Source: a virus
IMG/VR virus record: IMGVR_UViG_3300020054_000001
Location: 1-44,013 of that record
Strand: one strand, 5' to 3'
Length of the DNA: 44,013 nt
A program made the position numbers and the translations under genes. This document shows positions 31,970 through 38,363 of this stretch, piece by piece (position 1 is the stretch's first letter; the number at the start of each line of letters is the position of its first letter). The notes below the pieces were generated by a model. The model was not told the origin of the DNA, made no database searches, and was given only the letters and a program-made list of their open reading frames with translations.

Positions 31970-32344
31970 CTAATCGTGCAGGGCTCGCACGCCCTCCCCG
32001 AACAGATCCCGTCCGCCCGCCTCTCGGGTCTTGTCCTCGGCCATGCACCCGGGGCACTTCCGCCCCAGGTCCACCACCACGGACCACCGGTCCGGCTCTT
32101 CGTGTCCGCAAGCCCAGACGTACCGGGGCCGCGTGTCCGAGGGGTCCAGCCTGAGACGGTGGAGGGCCGTGGAGAGGTCGTACAAGCCCGAGCCCCCGAG
32201 CCCTTCGGGGTATGGTTTCGCCAGGAACACGCGCCCCGCTCGGGCCTCCAGGGCCACCTCGTGGCGTCCTCCGGGGAGGAGGGTGGCCGTGGCTCGGAAG
32301 GAGCCCCCGAAGGGGCGCAGGTTGGTCAAGATCGCCCGGCTCAT
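31970..32344 (-). CDS. Orphan protein with Cys pair
   Basis: 124 aa from the ATG at 32344 (ATGA overlap with the previous gene). Strand-rich N-terminal half (FRATATLLPGGRHEVALEA) and a CGHEEP ... KCPGC arrangement at about residues 80-103 that could hold zinc, then a short helix with RDLFGEG. Third gene of a Cys-rich run. Function unknown. Confidence 0.72.
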   Translation of the reverse strand: MSRAILTNLRPFGGSFRATATLLPGGRHEVALEARAGRVFLAKPYPEGLGGSGLYDLSTALHRLRLDPSDTRPRYVWACGHEEPDRWSVVVDLGRKCPGCMAEDKTREAGGRDLFGEGVRALHD

Positions 32345-32526
32345 TCGTAGACGTACCCTTCGCCGCCGCATCGCTCGCACCCCCGATGGCAGTCGCAGGG
32401 CACCCAGCTAAGGATCTCCTCCTCCTCCGCCATCTTGTCGTCCCAGGCGTCCTCCTGGGCGCAGGTGCAGCGGAGCACGCTGTCGATCAGGGTGGCGCAG
32501 CGTGGGTGATGGTTTTCGTTGCTCAT
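32341..32526 (-). CDS. Small Cys-rich protein
   Basis: 61 aa from the ATG at 32526, with GGGAGGC upstream. Cysteines: PRC, RCTC and WVPCDCHRGCERCGG, the last resembling the CxxCxGxG zinc-binding repeat of DnaJ. Likely a zinc-binding mini-protein. The frame extends upstream to 32772 in an overlapping frame that I reject. Function unknown. Confidence 0.75.
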   Translation of the reverse strand: MSNENHHPRCATLIDSVLRCTCAQEDAWDDKMAEEEEILSWVPCDCHRGCERCGGEGYVYE

Positions 32527-32528
32527 GG

Positions 32529-32831
32529 TCAAGCCTCCCGCCGCTTGTGGGTGTCGCACTCGGGCATGGTGCAGATCGTCACGGAGCCGATCTTGAGGGT
32601 GGCCCACTCGCCGCACACCTCGCACGGCTGGTAGTCCTGGGTCGGGCACCCGCCCTCGACGCACGAGGCGCAAACCTCGTGCCCCTGGACCTCCGTCCAG
32701 TCTCCAGCGTGGAGGCACTCGCCGCACACCTCGCACACCTCGGGACAGTAGACGTGGTCGCAGTGCTCGCACGCGCCCTCGGGCGGGGTCGCGGTCTTCC
32801 AGGCGTCGTATCCGGTCAAGCTGGGGTACAT
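32529..32831 (-). CDS. Multi-zinc-ribbon orphan protein
   Basis: 100 aa with fourteen cysteines in CxxC-type pairs: CEHCDHVYC, CEVCGECLHAG, CASCVEGGC, CEVCGEWA and CTMPEC. Probably three small zinc ribbons in a row. First gene of a three-gene Cys-rich transcript from a type A promoter. Zinc ribbons arranged in tandem commonly bind nucleic acid or other proteins; no specific role can be given. Confidence 0.78.
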   Translation of the reverse strand: MYPSLTGYDAWKTATPPEGACEHCDHVYCPEVCEVCGECLHAGDWTEVQGHEVCASCVEGGCPTQDYQPCEVCGEWATLKIGSVTICTMPECDTHKRREA

Positions 32832-32947
32832 GGTCTCTCTCCTCTAGGGCTTCGTTGCCCCCCGTTGGACTATTTATAGGCCCGGGTGATTCTCAGCGCA
32901 AGCGCATATCGAACTATTTTTGAAAAAGGCGAGCCGTGTAGCGGTCA
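32832..32947 (-). promoter_or_regulatory. Type A promoter, leader hairpin and upstream motif
   Basis: Minus strand: -35 TTGCGC (32901-32896), 17-bp spacer, -10 TATAAA (32878-32873). Leader stem GGGC-AACGAA-GCCC. Upstream motif CCGCTACACGGCTCGCC, again 22 nt from the CGCTTGCGC block although the sequence between is different. Confidence 0.9.
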
Positions 32948-32957
32948 GCCGCCCCTC

Positions 32958-33122
32958 CTACAGGTCCCGCGCGGCCTCTCGGGCCAGGGTCCGGTACTTG
33001 TGGACCCGCGTGGCGAGCCACAGGCGGGTGGAGGGGTTGCGCTGGGAGCGCAGGGACCGGGCGTAGAACGCGGCCTCGGTGATGTAGGTGCGGAAGATTC
33101 CGCGAGCGGTGGCGGTGTCCAT
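32958..33122 (-). CDS. Small basic helical protein
   Basis: 54 aa, starts MDTATARGIFRTYITEAAFY. Strongly basic single or double helix with Arg and Tyr on repeating positions (RSLRSQRNPSTRLWLATRV). Ribosome site AAGGAGGAGAC and a type II hairpin upstream. Second gene of a two-gene transcript. Charge suggests nucleic-acid binding; unproven. Confidence 0.72.
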   Translation of the reverse strand: MDTATARGIFRTYITEAAFYARSLRSQRNPSTRLWLATRVHKYRTLAREAARDL

Positions 33123-33133
33123 GTCTCCTCCTT

Positions 33134-33154
33134 GCCCGGTACGAGGCCCCGGGC
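33134..33154 (-). repeat. Type II intercistronic hairpin
   Basis: RNA sense: GCCCGG-GGCCTCGTA-CCGGGC, six-pair stem, followed by CAAGGAGGAGAC. Confidence 0.88.
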
Positions 33155-33169
33155 GGGGCGCTGGAGTGG

Positions 33170-33382
33170 TTAGGCGTAGAGAGCGACGTTGGTCTCCACG
33201 GCGCGGCGGATGCTCCCGGCGCGACGGCGCGCGGCGTCCGTGTTGAGGTCGGTGTTGGCGAGGAGGTAGTCCGCCTCGGCCATGTAGCGGCTCACCGAGT
33301 TGAAGGCGCATCCCTTGGGCGCGGCAACGGCGGTGCGGATGGCGGCGATGAGGTCTCGGGTCGCGATGTCGGCGTTGGTCAT
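33170..33382 (-). CDS. Orphan protein with type A promoter
   Basis: 70 aa from the ATG at 33382 (MTNADIATRDLIAAIRTAVA). Helical, Ala/Arg-rich (YLLANTDLNTDAARRRAGSI in parts). Shares the MTNA start with the gene at 25547 and could be a distant relative. A longer frame through the promoter to 33451 is rejected. Function unknown. Confidence 0.75.
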   Translation of the reverse strand: MTNADIATRDLIAAIRTAVAAPKGCAFNSVSRYMAEADYLLANTDLNTDAARRRAGSIRRAVETNVALYA

Positions 33383-33497
33383 GGTCTCTCTCCTTGGGGC
33401 TTCGTTGCCCCCCGTTGGATTATTTATAGGACAAGCCTCATCCCAGCACAAGCGGATAGCGCGCTTTTTCCGAAAAAGGCGAGACGCACCACGATCA
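33383..33497 (-). promoter_or_regulatory. Type A promoter, leader hairpin and upstream motif
   Basis: Minus strand: -35 TTGTGC (33451-33446), 17-bp spacer, -10 TATAAA (33428-33423). Leader stem GGGGC-AACGAA-GCCCC. Upstream motif TCGTGGTGCGTCTCGCC starts at the helicase stop codon, 22 nt from CCGCTTGTGC. Confidence 0.9.
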
Positions 33498-34796
33498 GCC
33501 CACGACCGGATCGAACCTCTGGAACTCTCCCCGCCACCTCATCTTGGCCCGCCCCAGGCGTCCGAACCGGGCCTTAAGGATCGACACCTCCGCCAGTCCC
33601 TTCACGCCTGACTCAGGGTTGTAGTAATCGTCCCTGTAGAGCCCGAGAGCGGTGGACGCCGCCTGAACGAGTTTCTTCCCATAGTCGATGTCTCCGAGTT
33701 TGGGCCGCTTGTCGGTCCGCTTTTTAACGTCGGAGTTCATCTGTACGCACAGGATCACGGCCACCCCGCACTTCTTCCCGATCCTCTGGGCGTACTCCGC
33801 GATCTCGGAGATCCGCTCGGGCTCGGTCATCCTGTCGTCGGAGGCGGGGACGATGTGGGCGTGATCGATCCCGATCCACTGCCAGCCCTCGGTCCTGACC
33901 CCTCGGCGGGTCCTGGCGTAGATCTCGGGCATGGTCGGGAGGTCGTCGTCCACCCAATACGGGAGCCGGTCGATCCGCTCGTGGGCTCCGACCAAGATCG
34001 CCTTCTCCTCGTCCGTGAGGCTTCCGTGCTGGATCCGGCTGTAACTGATCCGGCCCTCGTTCGCGAGGTCCCGCTCCATGTACTCGTCCCGGGTCATCTC
34101 CAGACCGAACAGGCACCCGGGATGACCGTTGGCGGCGAGTCCCTTCGCTAGCTGGCCCATGAGGGCGGACTTCCCCAAACCGGACGCTCCGAGGATGAGG
34201 ATCACCTTCCCGAGCACGATCAGCCGTCCGTGCTCCTCGTCTAGCTCGCGGATCCCCGTTGGGAGGGCCTGAGCCCCCGGCTCGTCGCGGATCAGCCGGT
34301 CCACCACCCGGTGGGCCGTATCGGAGACGGGAGAGCACGTGGGGGGCTTGGGAGAGCCCTCCTCGATGGTGTCCCCGAGCATCTTGGCCGCTCCCTCGAA
34401 GTCCCCGCCCCGGCTCAGGTTGGCGTGAGCCATCACACACGAGGTCATCAGGGCGCGGGCTCGGGCGTCCATGAGGACGCGGGCTGCGTACTTGTCCACC
34501 TCCGAGGTCATCGGACAGGAGCCCAGGAGGCCGACGAGATACGGGTACCCGCCGATCTTGTCGAGCATCCCCGCCCGCTCCAGGCGTCCAGCCACTCCCA
34601 CCGGATCCATCGGCTCGTTCGCCTGGGAGCACTCCAGATAGGTCCGCCAGATCAGACGATGGGGCTCGGAGTAGAACGACTCCGGGACCACTCCCTGGGC
34701 CTGTAGGTCCCAGAGCGTGTCCGGTGACATCAGGACCGCCCCGAGGCAAGCCCGCTCCGCTCCCACGTCGTGGGGGATCTTGTCCGAGATGATCAC
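33495..34796 (-). CDS. DnaB-like replicative helicase
   Basis: 433 aa. The first 100 residues are a DnaB N-terminal-like helical domain (ERACLGAVLMSPDTL). RecA fold: Walker A GASGLGKS at about 203-210, Walker B-type WIGIDHAH near 305, then ILCVQMNSDVKKR and RPKLGDI, the usual arginine-finger region. Start GTG at 34796, overlapping the previous stop as GTGA with GGGAGGA just upstream; a longer GTG start at 34814 is less likely. It unwinds DNA at the phage fork, loaded by the upstream replication protein. Confidence 0.9.
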   Translation of the reverse strand: MIISDKIPHDVGAERACLGAVLMSPDTLWDLQAQGVVPESFYSEPHRLIWRTYLECSQANEPMDPVGVAGRLERAGMLDKIGGYPYLVGLLGSCPMTSEVDKYAARVLMDARARALMTSCVMAHANLSRGGDFEGAAKMLGDTIEEGSPKPPTCSPVSDTAHRVVDRLIRDEPGAQALPTGIRELDEEHGRLIVLGKVILILGASGLGKSALMGQLAKGLAANGHPGCLFGLEMTRDEYMERDLANEGRISYSRIQHGSLTDEEKAILVGAHERIDRLPYWVDDDLPTMPEIYARTRRGVRTEGWQWIGIDHAHIVPASDDRMTEPERISEIAEYAQRIGKKCGVAVILCVQMNSDVKKRTDKRPKLGDIDYGKKLVQAASTALGLYRDDYYNPESGVKGLAEVSILKARFGRLGRAKMRWRGEFQRFDPVVG

Positions 34797-35899
34797 CGCT
34801 GATCCTCCCACCACCGCGCCACGATGGGACGAAGGGCTTGGACCGAGGGCGCTCCCTCCTGGCGGGCGATGTAGTCCAGGGCTTGATCGAACGTCTGGAT
34901 CTGACCCAATACGCGGAGAGTGTCGATGTCGCCCCGCGCCTTCTGGGCGTGCCCGTCAACCTCCCGCCACCACCGCTCGACCTTGACCGAGGGGACGCTT
35001 GGAGCGGAGAGGACGCCCCTCGCCCTCTTGTCCAGCCGCTTGATCAGCGTGTTCCGCTTGTACTCGGAGTTGAAGCCCCACATGGCCTCTGGGCCGTTGA
35101 CCTTGAATGCGTCGGATCCTCGGTCGTTCTTCCCCCGCCACCACTCATCGACGGCGAGAGCCTCCAGATCTTCCGCGATCGCTTCGTAGCCGTGGGCCTG
35201 GATCGCCTTCTTCGCACTAGAGAGCCTCAGTCCGTCAGCCTTCGAGCCCTTGGACCGCCGAGTCTTGGCGAGTTCATGCCACCGGGCGATCAGCGTCTCC
35301 GCCTGCTCTGCCCGAACCTGAGCCGCCGTTTTAGCCTTCGGCATCGGAAACAGGGTCGGCGCTCCGCCGACGTTCAAGTCTTGTGCTTCTTCTTGTGCTT
35401 CTTCTTGTGCTTCATGTGGGGGGTTCCGCACCCCCGGGGGCTGGGGGGTTCCGCACCCCGGGGGTCCCGGGGGGGCTACACCATGCGGGGCTTCGTGCCC
35501 CTGGGGGCTCTCCACCCCGGGGGGCTCCGCACCCCCGGGGGCTTGTCTCCATATGGGGCACCCGAGCGGGGCGCAGTCCCACGAATCGTAATCCTTGACC
35601 AGAGCCCACTCGGCGGGCCTGGAGGCGCGCGGGTCAGCTTCACGGACGAGGACGATCACGCCCTTCCGCCTGAGGCCGTCCAAGGCTCGCTTGCGCTGCT
35701 TCCGATCGCGGATCCCGGTCAAGGACTCGATCACCGCATGGGAGAACCTGTGCTCGGTCGTGGTCTTTCCCCAGCCCCAGGAGGCGCGGATCAGCGCGAG
35801 GACCATACGGAACTCGCTCGGGGTCAGGTCGGCATTGTTGAGGACCGCGAAGAGGTCCCGGTGGACCGGCATCGCCCGGTCTGGCTGAACGTCAGCCAC
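34793..35899 (-). CDS. Lambda O-like replication initiator
   Basis: 368 aa from a GTG at 35899. The N-terminal 100 residues (VHRDLFAVLNNADLTPSEFRMVLALIR in parts, ASWGWGKTTTEHRFSHAVI, LTGIRDRKQRKRALDGLRRKG) match the winged-helix origin-binding domain of Phage_rep_O proteins. A Pro/Gly-rich linker with a repeated HEAQEEAQEEAQ tract follows, then a helical C-terminal domain that probably binds the helicase. The linker is encoded by iteron-like DNA (35380-35541). The ATG at 35872 is an alternative start. In lambda, O binds iterons inside its own gene; the same is proposed here. Confidence 0.85.
   Translation of the reverse strand: MADVQPDRAMPVHRDLFAVLNNADLTPSEFRMVLALIRASWGWGKTTTEHRFSHAVIESLTGIRDRKQRKRALDGLRRKGVIVLVREADPRASRPAEWALVKDYDSWDCAPLGCPIWRQAPGGAEPPGVESPQGHEAPHGVAPPGPPGCGTPQPPGVRNPPHEAQEEAQEEAQDLNVGGAPTLFPMPKAKTAAQVRAEQAETLIARWHELAKTRRSKGSKADGLRLSSAKKAIQAHGYEAIAEDLEALAVDEWWRGKNDRGSDAFKVNGPEAMWGFNSEYKRNTLIKRLDKRARGVLSAPSVPSVKVERWWREVDGHAQKARGDIDTLRVLGQIQTFDQALDYIARQEGAPSVQALRPIVARWWEDQR
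35380..35541. other. Candidate replication origin inside the initiator gene
   Basis: Four well-matched copies of a GC-rich unit (GGGGG-TTCCGCA/CTCCGCA-CCCC-GGGGG) at 35418-35440, 35443-35464, 35503-35524 and 35519-35541, plus one degenerate copy. Next to them, three exact 12-bp repeats (CTTGTGCTTCTT, 35380-35415) form a strand-biased tract. Iterons plus a biased tract within an O-like gene is the lambda origin layout. Confidence 0.6.
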
Positions 35900-36092
35900 C
35901 GTGGACCTCTGCCTTCTCGTCGTCGCGGAAGACCACGACGCGCCCACCAGCGCAACGGACCCGGATCTCCACGATGCTCGCCACGGGATCGTTTCCGTGT
36001 CCGGTGACGTGGTCCCACATGGCGTTGAGCAGTTGCTCCACCGTGCAGTTGATCACCGTGCCCATCTCGATACCGTCTCTGTTTTCGTTCAC
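35892..36092 (-). CDS. Small protein before the replication initiator
   Basis: 66 aa from the GTG at 36092 (reads MNENRDGIEMGTVINCTVEQ). GGAGAGGTG precedes it, itself preceded by a CCCGC-GACA-GCGGG hairpin, which supports this start over an ATG at 36128. Helix (VEQLLNAMWDHV) followed by beta strands (IVEIRVRCAGGRVVVFRDDE). Overlaps the initiator start by 8 bp. No family recognised; possibly a regulator or helper of initiation. Confidence 0.65.
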   Translation of the reverse strand: MNENRDGIEMGTVINCTVEQLLNAMWDHVTGHGNDPVASIVEIRVRCAGGRVVVFRDDEKAEVHGG

Positions 36093-36149
36093 GGCGCACC
36101 TCTCCATTCCCGCTGTCGCGGGTGTCATGCGCTCGCCTGTAGGTGGGCG

Positions 36150-36239
36150 GCGCGGGGTTCGTCTTCGAGGCGGGGTTCCGCCGCCCTCCCCCGGATTGCT
36201 GGCCAGCAGTGGGGGAGGGGGCGTTCACGAAACCCGCGC
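36150..36239. other. 90-bp interrupted palindrome upstream of replication genes
   Basis: Outer arms GCGCGGGGTTCGT (36150-36162) and ACGAAACCCGCGC (36227-36239) match at 12 of 13 positions. Inner arms CCCTCCCCC (36184-36192) and GGGGGAGGG (36211-36219) are perfect, and between them lies the palindrome TGCTGGCCAGCA (36197-36208). Noncoding, no T-run, so not a standard terminator. Candidate replication, packaging or attenuation structure. Confidence 0.75.
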
Positions 36240-36265
36240 TCGGCGGTGTGTCCTCTCGGACTCGA

Positions 36266-36481
36266 TCAGTCTATGCAGGGGATCCGCTTGCGGTCAAGCG
36301 GCCTCCTCACGGACCTCCGCCCGTGCTCCCACGCCTCCCGAGCCAGGGGCGGGACCTTCTCCGGGAGAGCCTCCCCGCGGGCACCCATCGCCCATGCGTA
36401 ACGCTCCACCACGAGGCACTCCGGCCCGCACGCGGCGCGGGGACCGTACAGGGCCGCGGCTTGTAGACACTTGCTATGCAT
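36266..36481 (-). CDS. Small basic hypothetical protein
   Basis: 71 aa, starts MHSKCLQAAALYGPRAACGP. Cys at the start, a helical middle (VVERYAWAMGARGEAL), then a strongly basic end (HGRRSVRRPLDRKRI). Starts 8 bp inside the end of the upstream gene with a GAGGAG ribosome site there. The long noncoding palindrome follows. Function unknown. Confidence 0.65.
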   Translation of the reverse strand: MHSKCLQAAALYGPRAACGPECLVVERYAWAMGARGEALPEKVPPLAREAWEHGRRSVRRPLDRKRIPCID

Positions 36482-36761
36482 CTTCGAGGCTCCTCGTCAT
36501 GGCCTCGTCATACATCGCCCCGTAGATCTCGCTCACCGCTTCTTCCAAGGCGCACCATGCCGCGTCCCACATCTCATCCGGCATCGAGTCCCACACCAGG
36601 GGCCGACCGTAGGAGTCGATCAGGTCCGCTCTCTCCACCTCTGGACCCTCTTCTGGCTCCCAATATGTGCTCGGGTATCCGGGGGCATAGCTCACCACGC
36701 CTCGAACCGGGCCGATGTGCGGGAGGACCACTCCGTCCTCTGGCTTGATCTCGATCTGCAT
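36474..36761 (-). CDS. Acidic hypothetical phage protein
   Basis: 95 aa from the ATG at 36761 (MQIEIKPEDGVVLPHIGPVRG), with a strong AGGAGGTGAGAG ribosome site. The segment SYAPGYPSTYWEPEEGPEVERADLI (in parts) recalls a small phage protein with a YxPG...EPEEPAEVE core found in many phages, of unknown role. Acidic, with a C-terminal helix (MWDAAWCALEEAVSEIYG). Divergent from the recombination operon; TGTACA at 36784 lies between start and the other promoter. Confidence 0.72.
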   Translation of the reverse strand: MQIEIKPEDGVVLPHIGPVRGVVSYAPGYPSTYWEPEEGPEVERADLIDSYGRPLVWDSMPDEMWDAAWCALEEAVSEIYGAMYDEAMTRSLEDA

Positions 36762-36833
36762 CTCTCTCACCTCCTGGCTGGACTGTACACCAGAGGCCCC
36801 CGGCGTGGGGTGGACTTTTTTCCACTTCACCAC

Positions 36834-36868
36834 TTGACCCCCTCGCCTGTAGGTGTACAGTTCACACC
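36834..36868 (+). promoter_or_regulatory. Type B promoter of the recombination operon
   Basis: TTGACC (36834-36839), 16-bp spacer, TACAGT (36856-36861) overlapping TGTACA. The spacer is exactly CTCGCCTGTAGGTG plus two bases; the same 14-mer is found at 36132-36145 upstream of the replication genes. Divergent TGTACA at 36784-36789. Confidence 0.75.
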
Positions 36869-36884
36869 GATGGAGAGAGAAACG

Positions 36885-37112
36885 ATGAGACGCGATGACC
36901 TGTGCTCCGCCTTGCGCGCCTTCCTCCTCCTCGCGGAGCTAACCCCCGAGGAGCGGGAGCGGGTCCAGACGGTCCTCGCCGTTCTGGAGGGCGTGGCCTT
37001 CGAGCATGAGAAGGAGATGGTGCGGGAGTGGCTCGCGGGTCCACCGATGCCTCAGAGGTTCGGACGCCTTCCGGTGATCACGGAAGGTCCGCACTGTAGA
37101 AACGCCATCTGA
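36885..37112 (+). CDS. Small helical protein, first gene of the recombination operon
   Basis: 75 aa from the ATG at 36885, next to GGAGAGAG. N-terminal helices (DLCSALRAFLLLAELTPEER, QTVLAVLEGVAFEHEKEMV) and a Pro/Arg-rich end. An in-frame ATG at 36870 would be only 8 bp beyond the -10 box. May be a regulator or an anti-host factor, as often in first genes of early operons; no family recognised. Confidence 0.7.
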   Translation: MRRDDLCSALRAFLLLAELTPEERERVQTVLAVLEGVAFEHEKEMVREWLAGPPMPQRFGRLPVITEGPHCRNAI

Positions 37113-37124
37113 TAGGAGAGAGAG

Positions 37125-37778
37125 ATGGAAGACAAGACACACCCGGGGGCGCTCTTTGCCGCCCTCGCCAAAGCCCAAGCCGCGATGGACAACGTGGTGA
37201 AGGACTCGGCCAACCCCCACTTCAAGAGCCGCTTCGCGTCCCTCGCCGCCGTGCGGGACGTGGTGATCCCCGCCCTCGCGGAGCAGGGGATCGCGGTGGT
37301 CCAGATGCCAGGGAACGACGAGCACGGGAGGGTCACAATCCAGACCGTCCTCCTCCATGAGTCTGGGAGCCTGGACTGTGGCACGGTCGCCACAACTGCC
37401 ACCGTCCGAGGTGGGAACGAGGCACAAGCCCTTGGATCGGCTGTGAGTTACCTGAGGAGGTACTCTCTGGCGGCGATCTGTGGCGTGGCCCAGGAGGACG
37501 ACGACGGGAACGCGAGCGGACCGTCTGGACGCTCCCAAGGGCGCTCTCAGGGACGCCCGCGGCCACCCGCGGGGCGGGTGCCTGAGTACAGCGTCCAGCA
37601 CGTCACGAATGCGCTGATCCATGTGTTCGGGGACCTCTCCGATGAGGCCAACCGGGCGGAGGCTGAGAGCATGGTCCAGGAGACGACCGGGCTCGGCATC
37701 GAGGACATGATGGGGAGCAAGACGGGCCGGGAGGCCGTGATCTTCGCACTCCGCGAGAACGCCAGGAGGGGACGATGA
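37125..37778 (+). CDS. ERF-family single-strand annealing protein
   Basis: 217 aa. The pattern ALAKAQAAMDNVVKDSANPHFKSRFASL (in parts), AVRDVVIPALAEQGIAVVQ, LLHESGSL, then GSAVSYLRRYSLAAICGVAQEDDDG is that of ERF recombinases. A Gly/Arg/Pro-rich linker follows (about 130-155), and a C-terminal helical domain. Anneals complementary single strands during phage DNA recombination and works with the SSB two genes downstream. Spacing 12 bp after the previous gene, with GGAGAGAGAG. Confidence 0.92.
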   Translation: MEDKTHPGALFAALAKAQAAMDNVVKDSANPHFKSRFASLAAVRDVVIPALAEQGIAVVQMPGNDEHGRVTIQTVLLHESGSLDCGTVATTATVRGGNEAQALGSAVSYLRRYSLAAICGVAQEDDDGNASGPSGRSQGRSQGRPRPPAGRVPEYSVQHVTNALIHVFGDLSDEANRAEAESMVQETTGLGIEDMMGSKTGREAVIFALRENARRGR

Positions 37779-38353
37779 GCAAGACCACAGCCCAGATCGC
37801 CAGTGAGTGCCAGTTCGTCCTCGACTTGGAGGCCCGGTGGGCTCTCGCCTGCCAGGAGGGGACCCCCGAAGGAGACCTCAAGGCCGAGGCTCTAGAGCAG
37901 GAGATCCTCGCGTGGTGGGATGACCTCGCGTCCGACGTGCCCCAGAAGGCGGAGGCGGCTCTCTACGTTCTCGCCAGGGTTGAGGGAGAGGTGGAGTCCC
38001 ACCGGTCCGCGAAGAAGGCCCTCATGGCACCCCTGGACGCCAGGATCCGGCGAGCCTCCCGGGCGGTGGATCGGATCAAGCGGGAGGTGCTCCCGACCCT
38101 GATCGAGGTGGAGCGCCAGCGGACCGGGGAGCGGGACGTGGCGATCGAGACCGCCCTGGGGCGGATCAGGATGCAGAGGGCCGGATCTCCGGCTCTGATC
38201 GGGCCGTCCGACCCGAGCCAGTGGCCCGAGCAGTTCACCGAGCGGCGCACGCTGACAAGCGAGGCCAAGCGGTACTACAAGGAACACCCCGAGGAGATGG
38301 CGGACGCCGGGTTCTCCTGGGACACGAGCGAGACGATCAGGATCTACCGCTAA
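37775..38353 (+). CDS. Gp157-like protein
   Basis: 192 aa. Acidic N-terminal helices, a central long helix rich in Lys/Arg (ESHRSAKKALMAPLDARIRRA, DRIKREVLPTLIEVERQRTG) and a beta-hairpin end (GRIRMQRAG), the architecture of Siphovirus Gp157 proteins that lie with recombination genes and are linked to phage resistance in streptococci. Start overlaps the ERF stop (ATGA). Role in recombination is inferred from context. Confidence 0.75.
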   Translation: MSKTTAQIASECQFVLDLEARWALACQEGTPEGDLKAEALEQEILAWWDDLASDVPQKAEAALYVLARVEGEVESHRSAKKALMAPLDARIRRASRAVDRIKREVLPTLIEVERQRTGERDVAIETALGRIRMQRAGSPALIGPSDPSQWPEQFTERRTLTSEAKRYYKEHPEEMADAGFSWDTSETIRIYR

Positions 38354-38363
38354 AGGAGGAGAC

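Noticed and set aside
21438-33451. CRISPR-like array of regularly repeated sequence
   Set aside because: Repeats are promoter and leader elements separated by genes, not by short uniform spacers.
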